NCBI GenBank assembly: GCA_963920575.1
Contig: OY986969.1
Span: 6,569,076 to 6,633,075 of the forward strand
Reading direction: 5' to 3'
DNA: 64,000 nucleotides
Source of the DNA: Narthecium ossifragum
Taxonomy: Eukaryota > Streptophyta > Magnoliopsida > Dioscoreales > Nartheciaceae
Of this stretch, positions 35,949 to 44,849 are shown in pieces. The notes under the pieces were generated by a model. That model saw only the letters and a list, made by a program, of their open reading frames with translations, was not told the DNA's origin and ran no database searches. The stretch's first letter is position 1. Each line of letters starts with the position of its first letter. The position numbers were made by a program, and so were the translations under genes.

Positions 35949-38900
35949 TATATATAAGTATTATAATATATAATATAATATATATACACACACATATATA
36001 TATCACATATATATTATAATATATTTATAATATAATATATTATATAAGTATTATATAAGATAATATATATTAAATATATAATATAAGATAATACCCTAAA
36101 TATATAATATAAGATAATATATATTAAATATATATTATAATATAATATAATATAGTATATATTAAATGTAATATAATATAATATATCAAATATATTATAT
36201 TATATAATATATAATATATTAAATATATTATATAATATAATATATATTAAATATATAATATATAATATAATATATATTGAATATATAATATAATAAACTT
36301 TTTATATATAATCCGAATCACTAATCATATTATTTATGCTGATGTGGCAGAGAATGTGTGTAAAATAATACTATTTTAAGATTTAGGGAATGAGTTTTGG
36401 TTTCCTAAATATAGGGAACCAAGTTGGTTTTAGAGAATGGGATAGGGAATGACTATAGTGATAGAGAATCTGTTGGATGGCAAATTCTAATCATATTTCC
36501 TAAATTTAGGGATAGTGATAGAAAAGCTGTTGGGAATGCTCTTAGGTGTGTGATGCAATTGCGCTACTAGTGACGTACAGATCAGCCAAATCCATCACAC
36601 CCCCTCTCTCTTCCCCTCACTCCCTCCTTACAAGCGCATCATAATGCCATTGTTCTACTAGAGGAGCAGGACCGGCCAAATCCACCCCTCCCTCTTTACA
36701 ACTATGGCACTTAGACAGTATTTTGCCATAATTCAACTAGAGGGGCAGGGATTTGGCCCCCCCTTACCCTCTCATTTCGAGAGTATAATTCCACTGCTCT
36801 ATTAGAGGAGCAGAGATTGGCCAAATCCCTTCCTCCCCCCTTGCCCCTCAAGGCAAGTTAATTGGTGATTGTTCTGCTAGAGGGACACTAATCGGCGAAT
36901 ACTTATTTCGAAAGCTTAAAGCAGCACACACATCTAATGCTAGTCCCTGAGCTGCAAATCTAAAAGTCATCCATGCACCGTGATTCATTGACTTACATCA
37001 CAACATGAATATATGTCTAACTGTGCTTCCAACAAGAAACTTCTTAAGCAGGTCCAAGACCCATAATAAGTAATCCAAATATGGTGTCATCTGCAATCAA
37101 CAGGCTGACATTAAAAAGCATGTATTATGTATTCTCGATTGCAGAAAGGTGGTGCTTGAATCTTTTTTGTGACCAATGCTATGGTAGGAAATGCGAACAT
37201 TTTGACTTGACTCAATATAACAAATTAGCTAAAAGAAAAACTGAAACTTTTGTCAGCGAATCAAACCTGCAACGGTTTAGGGCAGTCGCAACCTAAATAA
37301 TCCTTCAAAGTCTCCTTATCAGCTTCAAGATCATCCCCACGAGTGAAAACTAGAATCATGTGGTCAAGTATTCCTTTCCCAAAAATTACTTCCAGGCTAT
37401 TGATTGATACTTCTTCTTCTCGTGAAAAGCGGGACCCGACTGAAAGTACCACAATAACTGCATGAATCCCATCTTGGGCAAACTTCATGCACTTCACAAT
37501 CTCCTCGCCAACAAAATGAGAGCCATCAGAATAATCCAACAGTCCTGCAGAAAAGATAAACAGTCAATGTCCAGTGCAAGAAACACCAAGAAATCATGGT
37601 CACGGACATGCAACACGAATTCAATATGACATGGACAAGGTAACACAACGATTTTCGTGAAATACAAGACACAACATGGCAAGGACACGTAGAAAAGAAA
37701 CTATTTGGTATCTGCCACATGTACAAGAGCATCTCATTGAACGCTATATGACTGATTGAAATTTAAAAATTAGGCCAAACTCGACTTTTAGTACCTGTAA
37801 AATTGATGCTGTGACAAAATGGTATCTAATGTTTATTTTTAATCAATTTAGTACCTAACTTATAGTTATTATCCCGACTAAGGTCCTATCGCTTCATGGC
37901 GTTATAAGAAGACGACGGTATACCGGTCACTTAAGGTCATGTGGCCGGTTTTGCACCCTCTCCCGCGTACTATAAAATTGATGTTGTGACAAAATGGTAC
38001 CTAACGTTTATTTTTTACTTGATTTAGTACTCAACTTAAAATTAATGTTGTGACGCGCACGTGGCCAATTTACCATAAGATAACTCACACCGTTCGTCCA
38101 TCGGATCAAAATCGAGCAGTTTTGATAAGTTGGATACTAAATCGAGTAAAACTAAACATAGGTACTATTTTGTGTCACAACATCAATCTTACAAATACCA
38201 CAACTGGATTTTAGCCTAAAAAACATACGTAAACATCGATAGCACTGTCGATCAATGCACGAGTTTGGCGTTAACTTGTCGGACCTTTAGATTTTTAAAT
38301 TTGGGCTCTAGATCGTGCAATAAGGGTTAAAACGAGAGTATTTTCTAAAACCAATATTGTCCTTAAACTCCACCCAACAAAGAAGCCGACATGAGGTGTG
38401 TTGTCGTGCATCCATAGTTTTTCACATGACGGACCTTAGGAAAAAAAGAGGACATGCCGAGAAAGTGACCAACACATGTCCAACAAGTGTCATGTCCGAC
38501 AAGGATATGCTCTGCTGCTACAAGTGTCGGTGCTTCCTAGAAGCCCACTACAGAGAGTAATGAGTGTGTGAGCTATTGTGCTAGTAAAAGATATAACTTC
38601 TTAATAATTGTAAGAAATTAAGTTTAATCTCATGTTCAAATTGGCTATTTTCGTGTTTGATTGTAACTAGGACAACTTTGGGTTGAGTCTGATTGAAACG
38701 AGTTCGGTTGGAGGGTTGATCGTGCATATTAGACATGCTTTGTGCTGCTTAGAGGTGTTTCGGTCAATCGAACATTGTTTCGTTCTATTGAACTTGACAG
38801 AGCCTAAAGAAGATCGCGTGTTCCATCTTTTCATTCGAACGAATGAAAGTTTCTATGAAGGTGTCTTTTCCTCAGTTTCAATTGATCGAAGTTCTTTCGA

Positions 38901-39992
38901 TTGATCTAACCTTCTTGATCAAGTTATAATCGATATGTATTTGAAGATGGATGGCCTAGATTAATTGGAGATTCTTGAAAGCTATGTAAGAGACCCTAAT
39001 TTCGGGATTAGGGTTTACCTTGGCTATTTGGAAGAAGAAAAGCTTGAGCGTGGAGGAGAAGTCAAGGTGAAGGTGTACAGAGTTCAATATTCGTAGCGTG
39101 CTGAAGGTGAACAAGTTTCAAGGAAGAAGAAGAGTGTGTGCTGTTGTCTCGAGGTGTCGAGTAAGTGCGTGTAACAACAGTGTGCGTGTGTCTGGTGTTG
39201 ACTAGTAAACGACACTCTTTTTCTTTTGTGGAATTATTTATTTGGTCTTAGATTGGACCCGTGGTTTTTTCCTGTGATGATTTTTCACGTTAAAAGATCA
39301 TGTGTCATTTTGTATTGCTTGTGATCTTTTTCTGATACGGTATTTACTAGTGTTAGGTTTGTCTATCTGCTTCCGCATATTTCGGGTATTTACAGGATGC
39401 TATAGTTTTTCAATAATCAGCTGCCCATGTGACACTACCCATACAAACATGTGCAAGCCATTAGTTAATAGGATGGCCTTTCTACCAGAACAAAATCAAT
39501 AAGCGGCAGGGAAAGTTGGGCTAGGTACTAGCACTGTTCAGCTCAAATACGGTATAGACACGCTTGAAGAGTATGGATGGTAAAGAGAGGCCTGCAGAAC
39601 TGAGTCCAATTGCCAACACAGATGTAACTAAAATCTAAATCATATCCGATCTAACCTCAGGATTTACGATTTCTCCTTTATGACATGTTGCTATTGAAAG
39701 TCCTAAACCATGAAAGCAAATACTTTTTTGAAACAAATATTGACTAAAAGTCAAACAGCTGCCACAGACAAAAAGCTGAAAGAATCAAATCAATAATAAC
39801 CATACCAGGGGTGTCAATGACATTCAAAATCCGACCATCTGTAAGAGTAGTTGACTGCATCTCACACTGTCTTGTTATACCATAAGATCTAGCTTTTGAC
39901 TCAAAAGCCTCCCTGCGAAGAATGCTATTTCCTGTTGCGCTTTTGCCTCTTCCAGTCGTTCCAACCAAAAGCACAGTAGTGCTGGCGTTCAT
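20663..39992 (-). CDS. AIG1/IAN-type (GIMAP family) GTPase gene, four exons
   Basis: Plant AIG1-domain proteins are septin/dynamin-related GTPases linked to pathogen and heat responses and often act on endomembranes. Four exons, 39806..39992, 37267..37544, 34146..34304 and 20663..20995, join with GT-AG introns in phases 1, 0 and 0, giving 318 residues; the family is usually about 300-350. Visible motifs are the P-loop GTTGRGKS (residues 11-18), DTPG (60-63), the family box [19 protein letters not shown], and a G4-like FTRGDDLE. A charged coiled coil follows, then a hydrophobic C-terminal tail ([18 protein letters not shown]) that could anchor in a membrane. The joined product looks somewhat short between the GTPase domain and the coiled coil, so a small extra exon may hide in the 13-kb last intron. 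That intron contains a chromovirus and a copia element in sense orientation. Splicing across it is inferred. Confidence 0.8.
20996..22500. other. intronic LTR-like sequence with short tandem repeats
   Basis: Three diverged copies of a GACCATAACTTCTTCATCC..GTCCAAATGAT segment (about 21284, 21667, 21830) are followed by a tandem AATGGAGATCATGGA repeat at 22095-22160 and a TATAAATA box at 22188. A CTTTATCTCTTTCATTACTC segment typical of copia LTR ends lies at 22250. It is probably an old copia LTR, but no terminal repeats could be fixed. Confidence 0.35.
22703..23532. mobile_element. Harbinger-type non-autonomous element (TSD TAA)
   Basis: Ends are GGGGGCGTTTGGTTGCTTGCATC and, inverted, GGGGACGTTTGATTGCCTGCATC. 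Both sides carry TAA (22700..22702 and 23533..23535), the target duplication of PIF/Harbinger elements. The 830-bp body has no transposase. It includes a 17-nt G tract at 22994..23010 and a 38-bp unit (GCTAGAGGAACTCGGATTG...) three times at about 23120-23235. Confidence 0.75.
23722..24489 (-). repeat. 3' LTR of the copia element
   Basis: Minus-strand termini are TGTTGGGAAAATCCC and GGATTTCCTAACA. U3 carries four GATCGATC pairs, with TATA (GCTATAAATA) at 24091..24100. The CTTTCTCTCAAGCCC short repeat lies in the transcribed part (23955-24010). Confidence 0.85.
24162..24388 (-). promoter_or_regulatory. four 22-bp GATCGATC pairs in copia U3
   Basis: Pairs start at 24162/24184, 24225/24247, 24297/24319 and 24359/24381, every pair exactly 22 bp apart. 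One member is GATTGATC and one AATCGATC. The pairs are 62-72 bp apart. The TATA box is about 60 bp away at 24091..24100 on the promoter side. Confidence 0.65.
24833..25549 (-). pseudogene. copia gag (UBN2-type) with zinc knuckle, one stop
   Basis: The start ATG at 25549 gives [17 protein letters not shown], the usual copia gag opening. A TGA at 25478..25480 replaces the expected Trp before [13 protein letters not shown]. The frame then runs open to 24833. The family blocks [18 protein letters not shown] and [18 protein letters not shown] are present, as is a CCHC knuckle [14 protein letters not shown]. About 30 residues found in related gags between the QQG block and the LESLF block are missing, so the capsid is internally shortened. 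Confidence 0.8.
25591..26378 (-). repeat. 5' LTR of the copia element
   Basis: 788 bp, nearly identical to the other LTR. The promoter is at 25980..25989 (TATA, minus). Primer-binding site and gag follow toward lower coordinates. Confidence 0.85.
26051..26277 (-). promoter_or_regulatory. four 22-bp GATCGATC pairs in copia U3 (5' LTR)
   Basis: Pairs start at 26051/26073, 26114/26136, 26186/26208 and 26248/26270, all exactly 22 bp apart. The one imperfect member is GATCGACC. Here the first pair is perfect whereas the other LTR has GATTGATC. Confidence 0.65.
26426..27146. mobile_element. non-autonomous TIR element, class uncertain
   Basis: It has inverted ends AGGGGCAGACC / GGTCTGCCCCT with related sequence inside them (TAGGCTAGACAG against TAGCCTAGGTGAG). 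No convincing target duplication was found and no transposase is present. Confidence 0.5.
27404..28134. mobile_element. hAT-type non-autonomous element (8-bp TSD)
   Basis: Termini are TAGGGGTGCAAAT and GTTTAGACCCCTA. Flanks are ACTGTGTG and ATTGTGTG (8 bp, one mismatch), the size expected for hAT. The interior is rich in GAGCTCGA-type words and has an AT repeat near 27705. It lies in the AIG1-like intron. Confidence 0.7.
28143..28595. other. intron sequence with an 80-bp tandem duplication
   Basis: AAGTGGTTCAAACC..AGGGAAAA..TTTACC recurs at about 28242 and 28328. Nothing else was recognised. Confidence 0.4.
28601..28974 (-). repeat. 3' LTR of the chromovirus
   Basis: Termini are TGATGA..TCATCA. 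The last ~58 nt of the polyprotein frame, including the stop at 28917..28919, lie inside this LTR. Confidence 0.92.
28917..30652 (-). pseudogene. chromovirus RNase H end, integrase and chromodomain
   Basis: It runs from [13 protein letters not shown] (RNase H) through an integrase HHCC zinc region ([12 protein letters not shown].., CDVCQRNKS) and the DDE core pieces (DFVEGLP.., [17 protein letters not shown]). The C-terminal chromodomain ([17 protein letters not shown]) is thought to guide insertion by binding histone marks. It is broken by a frameshift near 30230 and a TGA at 29829, where the family has Trp. Confidence 0.9.
30677..32187 (-). pseudogene. chromovirus protease-RT linker, reverse transcriptase and RNase H start
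   Basis: 32187..31534 encodes the linker up to [20 protein letters not shown], the usual approach to RT. After the frameshift, 31533..30677 carries the RT core with FFDDILIYS (the DD catalytic pair) and RNase H beginning [13 protein letters not shown]. It ends at a TGA where relatives have Arg or Trp-Arg. Confidence 0.9.
32191..33194 (-). pseudogene. chromovirus capsid, zinc finger and protease segment
   Basis: It has the capsid block [13 protein letters not shown] and a chromovirus-type zinc finger [14 protein letters not shown]. The protease active site DSGSTHNF lies near the end. The segment terminates at an in-frame TAG (32191). The preceding gag N-terminus (33195..33611) is in another frame and is rich in heptad-like Leu/Val repeats (coiled coil). 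Confidence 0.88.
33631..33640 (-). promoter_or_regulatory. chromovirus primer-binding site
   Basis: Minus-strand TGGTATCAGA, the complement of the 3' end of initiator methionine tRNA, starts two bases inside the 5' LTR. Confidence 0.85.
33643..34016 (-). repeat. 5' LTR of the chromovirus
   Basis: Differs from the partner by a single A/C change (CATAAGAAACCC against CATAAGAAAACC). Confidence 0.92.
34146..34304 (-). CDS. AIG1-like exon 3
   Basis: A TCTCTGCAG acceptor leads into [15 protein letters not shown], which continues CPKPLQ as in other plant AIG1 proteins (CPEPLKEILKLC..). The exon then encodes [10 protein letters not shown], the usual end of the GTPase domain. The donor GTAATG lies after GAGGCTGTGCTCACG. 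It is 159 nt, phase 0 on both sides. Confidence 0.8.
34904..35291. mobile_element. MITE with long inverted ends
   Basis: GGGTTTTTTTGATATCGTC and the inverted GGGTTTTTTTTTTGCCTATC begin arms of about 90 bp that share CACCTA.ATTTTAGCAATATTG and ATCGATTAAAC-like blocks. Arm length suggests a Mutator-type foldback MITE. Its TSD is not clear. Confidence 0.6.
35465..35726. mobile_element. small Harbinger-type MITE with internal hairpin
   Basis: It is flanked by TTA on both sides (35462..35464, 35727..35729). Ends are GGGCATGTTTGGTTGC and, inverted, GAACTTGTTTAATTGC. A perfect 19-bp inverted repeat (CACCAAAATGACTCCGACA) lies at 35543..35587. Confidence 0.65.
35750..36541. mobile_element. Harbinger-like MITE with AT-repeat core
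   Basis: The termini GAGCATTCCCAACAG are perfect inverted copies, flanked by TTA on both sides (35747..35749 and 36542..36544). Inside, AGGGAATC-type words mirror each other, and 35910-36310 is a long degenerate TATATA/ATATAAT tract. It lies in the second intron of the AIG1-like gene. Confidence 0.75.
36600..36910. repeat. four diverged ~75-bp tandem repeats
   Basis: TCTACTAGAGGAGCAG..GGCCAAATCC recurs near 36651, 36735, 36797 and 36878 with about 30% divergence by eye. Function unknown. Confidence 0.55.
37267..37544 (-). CDS. AIG1-like exon 2 (conserved box and G4)
   Basis: A CTGCAG acceptor completes the split glycine of DTPG and continues [18 protein letters not shown]. The exon encodes the hydrophobic AIG1-family box and FTRGDDLE, and ends CPKPLQ before GTTTGA. 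It is 278 nt and leaves phase 0. Confidence 0.85.
37771..38217. mobile_element. foldback MITE with internal direct repeat
   Basis: Outer arms (TAGGC.AAA.., AAATTGATGCTGTGACAAAATGG) are inverted at 38120..38217. A further direct copy of the left arm (ACTATAAAATTGATGTTGTGACAAAATGG) lies at 37970-38030. It sits in the first intron of the AIG1-like gene. Confidence 0.6.
38640..39560. other. intronic LTR-like sequence, unassigned
   Basis: TCAATCGAAC, TCAATTGATCGAAG and TTCGATTGATC words cluster at 38770-38905, followed by a GGGATTAGGGTTTACC leader-like block. It resembles an LTR promoter region but has no defined ends. Confidence 0.3.
39806..39992 (-). CDS. AIG1-like exon 1 (P-loop and DTPG)
   Basis: It starts at an ATG ([11 protein letters not shown]..) and ends inside the Gly codon of DTPG at a GT donor (phase 1). 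It encodes the G1 box, the conserved SATGNSIL that follows it, and G3. Just upstream on the minus strand is a possible splice acceptor (..GGATTTAG), so the start codon may sit in a second exon behind a 5' UTR intron. Confidence 0.82.
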
Positions 39993-40272
39993 GATGCAAC
40001 TAAATCCATGAAATCAAAACAAGGATTAAAAGCAGGAGACAAAAATCAAGTGCAAAACATGTGGTGATATTAAAGCTGATTTTCCCATGTGGATATCCAC
40101 ATTCAAGAATCATGGATTTTGCACAATAGGCAGTAACAAAGAGAATCGAAGCTTTTTTGTAGCTATGATCTTTATCTATTGCCTAAGAGCAGCACAAAAG
40201 AAAAAAAAGCAAAAGAAAAAAGAAAAAAGAAAAACCTAAACTGATGCATATAAAAACATAGTAAATTAAAAT

Positions 40273-40672
40273 GGTTTAACTACAAATATATCTGTCAAAA
40301 ACCTTCGTATTTACTGAATTATCCCTGAAATTTGATTATTTACAGAGATATCCTTCACTGTCCTAAACAATTCATAGAAATGTCCCTTGAGTCACCTTCT
40401 GTTGGATATCCAGGGAATATTTCGTGTAAGGTTAACGACGATAGGCAAAATGACTGTTATACTCTTGGCACTAGCATGAATAAATTATACAAGGGTAGTT
40501 AAATCCTTTCACATGGCTAGATTGGCATTTAACTAGTGTTAAGTGTCTTAATCTTACGAAAGGACATTTTTTGTGAATTGCTTAAAAAAGTTGTGGATAT
40601 TCTTATAAATAATCGGATTCTAGGGATAATTATGTAAATATGAAGGTTTGAAAGGATATTTGTAATTAACCC
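40273..40672. mobile_element. Mutator-type MITE, 9-bp TSD
   Basis: Inverted arms of about 80 bp begin GGTTTAACTACAAATATAT and, inverted, GGGTTAATTACAAATATCC. Flanks are AATTAAAAT and AATTAAAAA (9 bp, one mismatch), the size used by Mutator-like elements. It lies about 280 bp upstream of the AIG1-like start codon. Confidence 0.7.
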
Positions 40673-41059
40673 AATTAAAAAATGAATAAATTGGGGATAC
40701 GAACTTCCATTATCGGAAGAACCAACAGAATTATACCTGAGATAATACTTGTGATTTCTATCTCCCAAACGAAATTAGTACGCCTTTCAAAAGAGTGGGG
40801 ACAAACAGGATATAAGTTTTCTATGACGGACATCCCATTAGAAACATTGCACCACACAAAAAGCACAACAATTGAACCCACGTTCTATACTCCTAAAATA
40901 CGAAGCAAAACGTAGATCAGCGATATCATATTATCCTCAATTTCTTAATAAGCAAATAAAACGTCAAGGATCGAATGATTTATGTCCCACAATATGTAAA
41001 GCGAACTAAATTAGCCAAACGATATACCTGAATTAAACATCCAAGGAGATTAAAAAGGG

Positions 41060-41193
41060 AAATAATCGCATCGATACCTTCACGCGCGAATGGAATTTGC
41101 ATCAAAGGAGAGAGAGAGAGAGAGGAACAGATATAAAGCCAGAGCGGAGACTTTAACGAGCCAAAATAAATTTGTGTTGGTACGGTATATAAG
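41060..41193 (-). promoter_or_regulatory. possible AIG1-like promoter and 5' leader
   Basis: On the minus strand a TTATATA box (41185..41193) is followed about 70 bp later by a CT-rich leader (CTCTCTCTCTCTCTC, 41109..41123). No transcript evidence. The leader would need a 5' UTR intron to reach the ATG. Confidence 0.25.
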
Positions 41194-41463
41194 AGTGTAT
41201 TTATATTTTTCTTAATGTTGAATATTTCAAAAGAAAAAGATAATGTGCTCCAAATATTTTATACTAATGGACGAAAACTAACAACAAGATTGGTATCTTA
41301 AGTGCTAAGTATTTGACAATACCAGCAAATAGATTTAGATCGAGACGTTGTGATTGGTTCTCAAGTCAAAGAGCTGCCCACCTTCTGTTTTTTGTTTTTT
41401 TTTTCAGTTACTTACGCCCCAAGGCTGGGTTCGAAGGGTTGTCAGCTGGTCAACTAGTAGTAA

Positions 41464-43283
41464 GGGGGCGTTTGTTTCGTTGGAATGCTTTTGAAATGTT
41501 TTTAAAATGGAATGTGATTCCAGTGAAATGGAATGTGATTTCAGTGAAATGGAATGTCATTCCAGTGAAATGGAATGTCATTCCAGTGAAATGGAATGTA
41601 ATGGAATGTCACTTTTGTTGTTTGTTTGGTGGTGGTGGAATGGAATGGAATGTCTTTTTTGTTGTTTGTTTGGTGTTGGAATGGATACAGAATCCAGTGA
41701 CTTTTTCAGTTTTTGTGTTTGTTTCGCGATGGAATGGGGGATATGGTCACCCCTGAATGCTAGTGGTGAGAATACCACCATGTATTCCGATTTTAATATT
41801 TATTAAACTTTTTATGACATTAATAATATGATATGATTGTGATATTTGGATATCTATGTTGATGAAAATATAATCACTTCGAAATTTCTTTGTTTTTTAA
41901 TTTTTTTGTTTTTGTAATCATATTTGATGTTGGAGAAGAAAATTTATTGGGCAAGCTATTTTTTCATTCGATGATGATAATCAATTTTATTGACGGAACA
42001 TTTAACTTCTGAATATGTAAGATGATGTTAATCAAAATTATAACACTCATGTACAAAAAAAAAAGAAGAAGTCATGTACAATATTTGAAACCTCATCATG
42101 AACAATCCAAATTAACAATTCAGATGATAGCATTCAATTACATGCTAATTACTTACAAAATTACTTGCAAAATTATAACACCCATGAAGAAGGATGGGGG
42201 TCGAAGCAGTGGCGGACTTACGTGGGTGTCTCAGCCCTGAAAAAAAAAAGAAAAAAAATCTTTCATACGTTGTTGCAATTAAACCAAGAGAGAGAGATGG
42301 CAGAGAGATAGGGCAAAAATCCAAAATATCTGCAATTAAACCGAGAGAGAGAGAGAGATGGGATGGCATCCCATCCGTCTCATCTCCCTCTCTGTTCTCT
42401 CATCTATCTCTCTGTTCTCTCGTCTCACTCTTCTCTGTTCTCTCATTTCTTCCCCCTCTCTTCTCTGTTAACTCATCCCCGACGCCCGGCTACCAGCTCT
42501 ACCGACGCCACACTCCCCTCTACCGACTACCGGCTCCGTCGGCCACGCCCACGCCCACACGCCCCTCTACCGGCTGGTCCGGCTCCGTCGTCCGTCGGCC
42601 ACGCCCACACGTGACACGCCCCCTCCGCCTCCTCTACCGGCATCAAGAACTCCTTCGCCAACACCGGCGCCCTCGTCACCTGCGTCAAGAACTTCCCAGA
42701 GAGCCGCAGCGCCGTGCTCTGCCTCCTCAAGGGCTTCGTCGGCCTCAGCGGCGCCATCTTCAAGCAGCTATCCATATCCCCCACCGCGGCGCCGTGCTCT
42801 GCCTTCTCGTTGCTCTTAGATTCACTCCCCAGAGCCTTAATTTCCTTCTCGTCGTCTCCATATCCCCCACCCAAAGCCCTAATTTCCAAACCCTTCTCGC
42901 TGCTCTTCTCCACCAAAACCCCACCAACACCGCCGTCCACCTCCGAGCTCAGCATCGGCGTCGTTGGCGGCTGAGGAAGCTGGCAACGGTGCCGCCGGGG
43001 GAAGAGAGGACGAGGGTGAGAAAGATCGGGTTCTCCGCATGGATGGAAAAGCTATCCATGCTGGAAACTGTTTTGAATGGATAGCTTTTCCATCCACGGT
43101 TGGAAAATGTTTCTGGCCAATATTTGGCCAGAAACATTTGGCTGGAATGAAGGGTTTTGGAATGCTTTTGAAAAGTTGCTGGAATGGAATGGAGGCCATT
43201 CCAGTGAAACAAACAGCATGATGGCTGGAATGTCATTCCATTCCAGGCATTTCAGCCTTCATTCCAGCCAAACAAACAGCCCC
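41464..43283. mobile_element. TIR element carrying captured gene fragments (Pack-type)
   Basis: Ends are GGGGGCGTTTGTTTCGTTGGAATG and, inverted, GGGGCTGTTTGTTTGGCTGGAATG. The possible target duplication is AAG, not a typical Harbinger TWA, so the class is uncertain. The left part has four to five tandem 20-bp TCCAGTGAAATGGAATGTCA units (41505-41610). The middle (42370-43020) is GC-rich and includes a recognisable exon-like fragment of a nodulin-like gene. The right part has two strong hairpins. No transposase is present. Confidence 0.65.
42636..42770 (+). pseudogene. captured fragment of a nodulin-like/MFS-family gene
   Basis: Forty-five open codons encode NTGALVTCVKNFPESR followed by LLKGFVGLSGAIFKQL. 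In plant Nodulin-like membrane proteins these form a conserved block between early membrane segments (typical form ..VKNFPESRG..LGLLKGFVGLSGAI). Nearly all codons end in G or C, unlike the AT-rich surroundings. No start, no stop of its own, no flanking homologous exons. A Pro/Ser-rich stretch 3' of it (42800-42960) resembles an organelle targeting peptide and may be a second captured piece. Confidence 0.65.
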
Positions 43284-43285
43284 AA

Positions 43286-43524
43286 GGCAAAAACCCAAAA
43301 AGCATCTGCCAGTTGCATCTTCATTCTTGGCCTAATTGAATATTTTCAATAGAAAATTATTGGCGAGTCGGGGGGAGGGTGGGGTGGGGTTTCCTATCCG
43401 CATAAAAAAATGGACTCAACACATCACACTTTAAAATATGATTTTTCATATGCATAATGCCCTAATCAAAGAAGTTTTAAAGTCCCTCAGCTTACTCTCT
43501 ACACCACATCTCTTTTAACCTAAA
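43286..43524. other. unassigned spacer
   Basis: No gene or defined repeat seen. Confidence 0.3.
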
Positions 43525-43708
43525 TGTGAGGACCCGTTCCTCAAACCTGGCTCGACCGTATGCGTCGAGGGTCGTATCACACTCGTGCGTTGTACACACA
43601 CGACCTTGGGATGTCTTTGTTTGATAAGAACCCTTAGGCGTGATCTGGATTGAAAAATCTGGGTTCGGGCATAAGTATTTTCATGTTTGTCACTTTTCAG
43701 TATGGAAA

Positions 43709-43830
43709 GATCGATCTTTTAGGGCCTAAAGATCGATCTCTTGTGCCTGAAAAGTCTTTGCCTGGTCACATGAAAGATCGATATTCTTGCCTAGGAAGAT
43801 CGATCTCTCATGTCGTGACTGGTTCTATAA
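43709..43830 (+). promoter_or_regulatory. GATCGATC pairs and TATA box
   Basis: Pairs start at 43709/43731 and 43776/43798, both 22 bp apart (one member GATCGATA). The spacer of the first pair, CTTTTAGGGCCTAAA, makes the whole unit a near-perfect hairpin. TATAA is at 43826, about 20 bp downstream. Confidence 0.6.
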
Positions 43831-44183
43831 GTAGAACCCACCGCATTCCTTTTGATTTCTTTGAAAATCTTGGAAGAAGGTCAAATCCGACGGCTTGGGG
43901 AGGATCGTTTTGACGATCCAAAGCTTATTGAGCTGGATTTGGAGGCTTCCATCTGTTTTAGGTAGGGATCTCTACCCAAATCTTAAGATTTGACAGTTTA
44001 GGGTTTGATTTGTTCTCTTTGGCTTATATCTTTTGTTTTTAGCCGTTGGTTTTTTGTTTTCTTGGTCTTTTTGGACTCCCCTAGTCCTAAGCTCTCCAAT
44101 TCCTGAGTTTTGTGAAGTTTGGTTTTGTATTTTGTGAGTTTTCCGGTGTTTTCTCCGGTGGGTTTCTGACGAGGTCTAAGAAG

Positions 44184-44322
44184 GATCGATCTGTCTTGTG
44201 ATCTCACGCCTAGCCAGTGAAGGATCGATCTTCATTTGTATGAAGATCGATCTCTTGCTTGGCTAAGGTGGTGTTGTGCTGGCCCGAGGAACATCAATCT
44301 TCATTGGAGGTGAAGATCGATC
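44184..44322 (+). promoter_or_regulatory. downstream GATCGATC group
   Basis: Sites start at 44184, 44223/44245 (22 bp) and CATCAATC 44292 with 44315 (23 bp). It lies about 360 bp after the TATA box, so it is probably within the transcript. Confidence 0.5.
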
Positions 44323-44849
44323 CTTTCCTTGGCAGCGGACCTGTGTGAAGAATCTTCATTGGTTTGGTTTTCAATTGTTTTGATTTCAAATCAACTTGGT
44401 TTTCTCTTATGTCTTTCCTATTGTTAAAATTAGGATATCATGATGTTTTAATCATGATTTCATGGTTTGCCTTCGAGTTTTACAATGATTTGTATTTTGG
44501 ATCGTTTTACCGATTTTTATGGATTTTAATCAGTTTTTCGATAAGCATGTGATAGTTGTAATTGCATTTATTTATTATACTTTATTTAGTTGTATCTTGT
44601 GGTAGTTAGACCTTTACCGCTTTGTGGTTAACCGAAAGTGTGAGGACCTGTCCCTCTACTCATGTGGCTCGTTGTGGACCGCAAGGGTAATTTGGTAAAT
44701 TGCGTCTTGTCGGTTTGTTTCACACCCGCATTGCACACACTGACCATGTTTGTATTAGTGTTTGATTAGAATGGTTAGGTGGTCCCGGGATTGAAAGATC
44801 CGGGCTTGGGCTTGCATTCTAGCCCACGTCTAGCTTTCTGTGCTTAGAG

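Larger units (their letters stand above)
43525..44638 (+). mobile_element. LTR-T 5' part, truncated by another LTR-T
   Basis: It begins TGTGAGGACCCGTTCCTC and contains U3 with two GATCGATC pairs, TATA at 43826, a leader and a second GATCGATC group at 44184-44322. It is cut at 44638 by a second copy starting with the same terminus. Sequence between the blocks is well diverged from its neighbour, so it is an older copy or a different subfamily. Confidence 0.65.

Noticed and set aside
41464..43283. Confident Harbinger assignment
   Set aside because: Termini resemble it, but the flanks give AAG rather than TWA.
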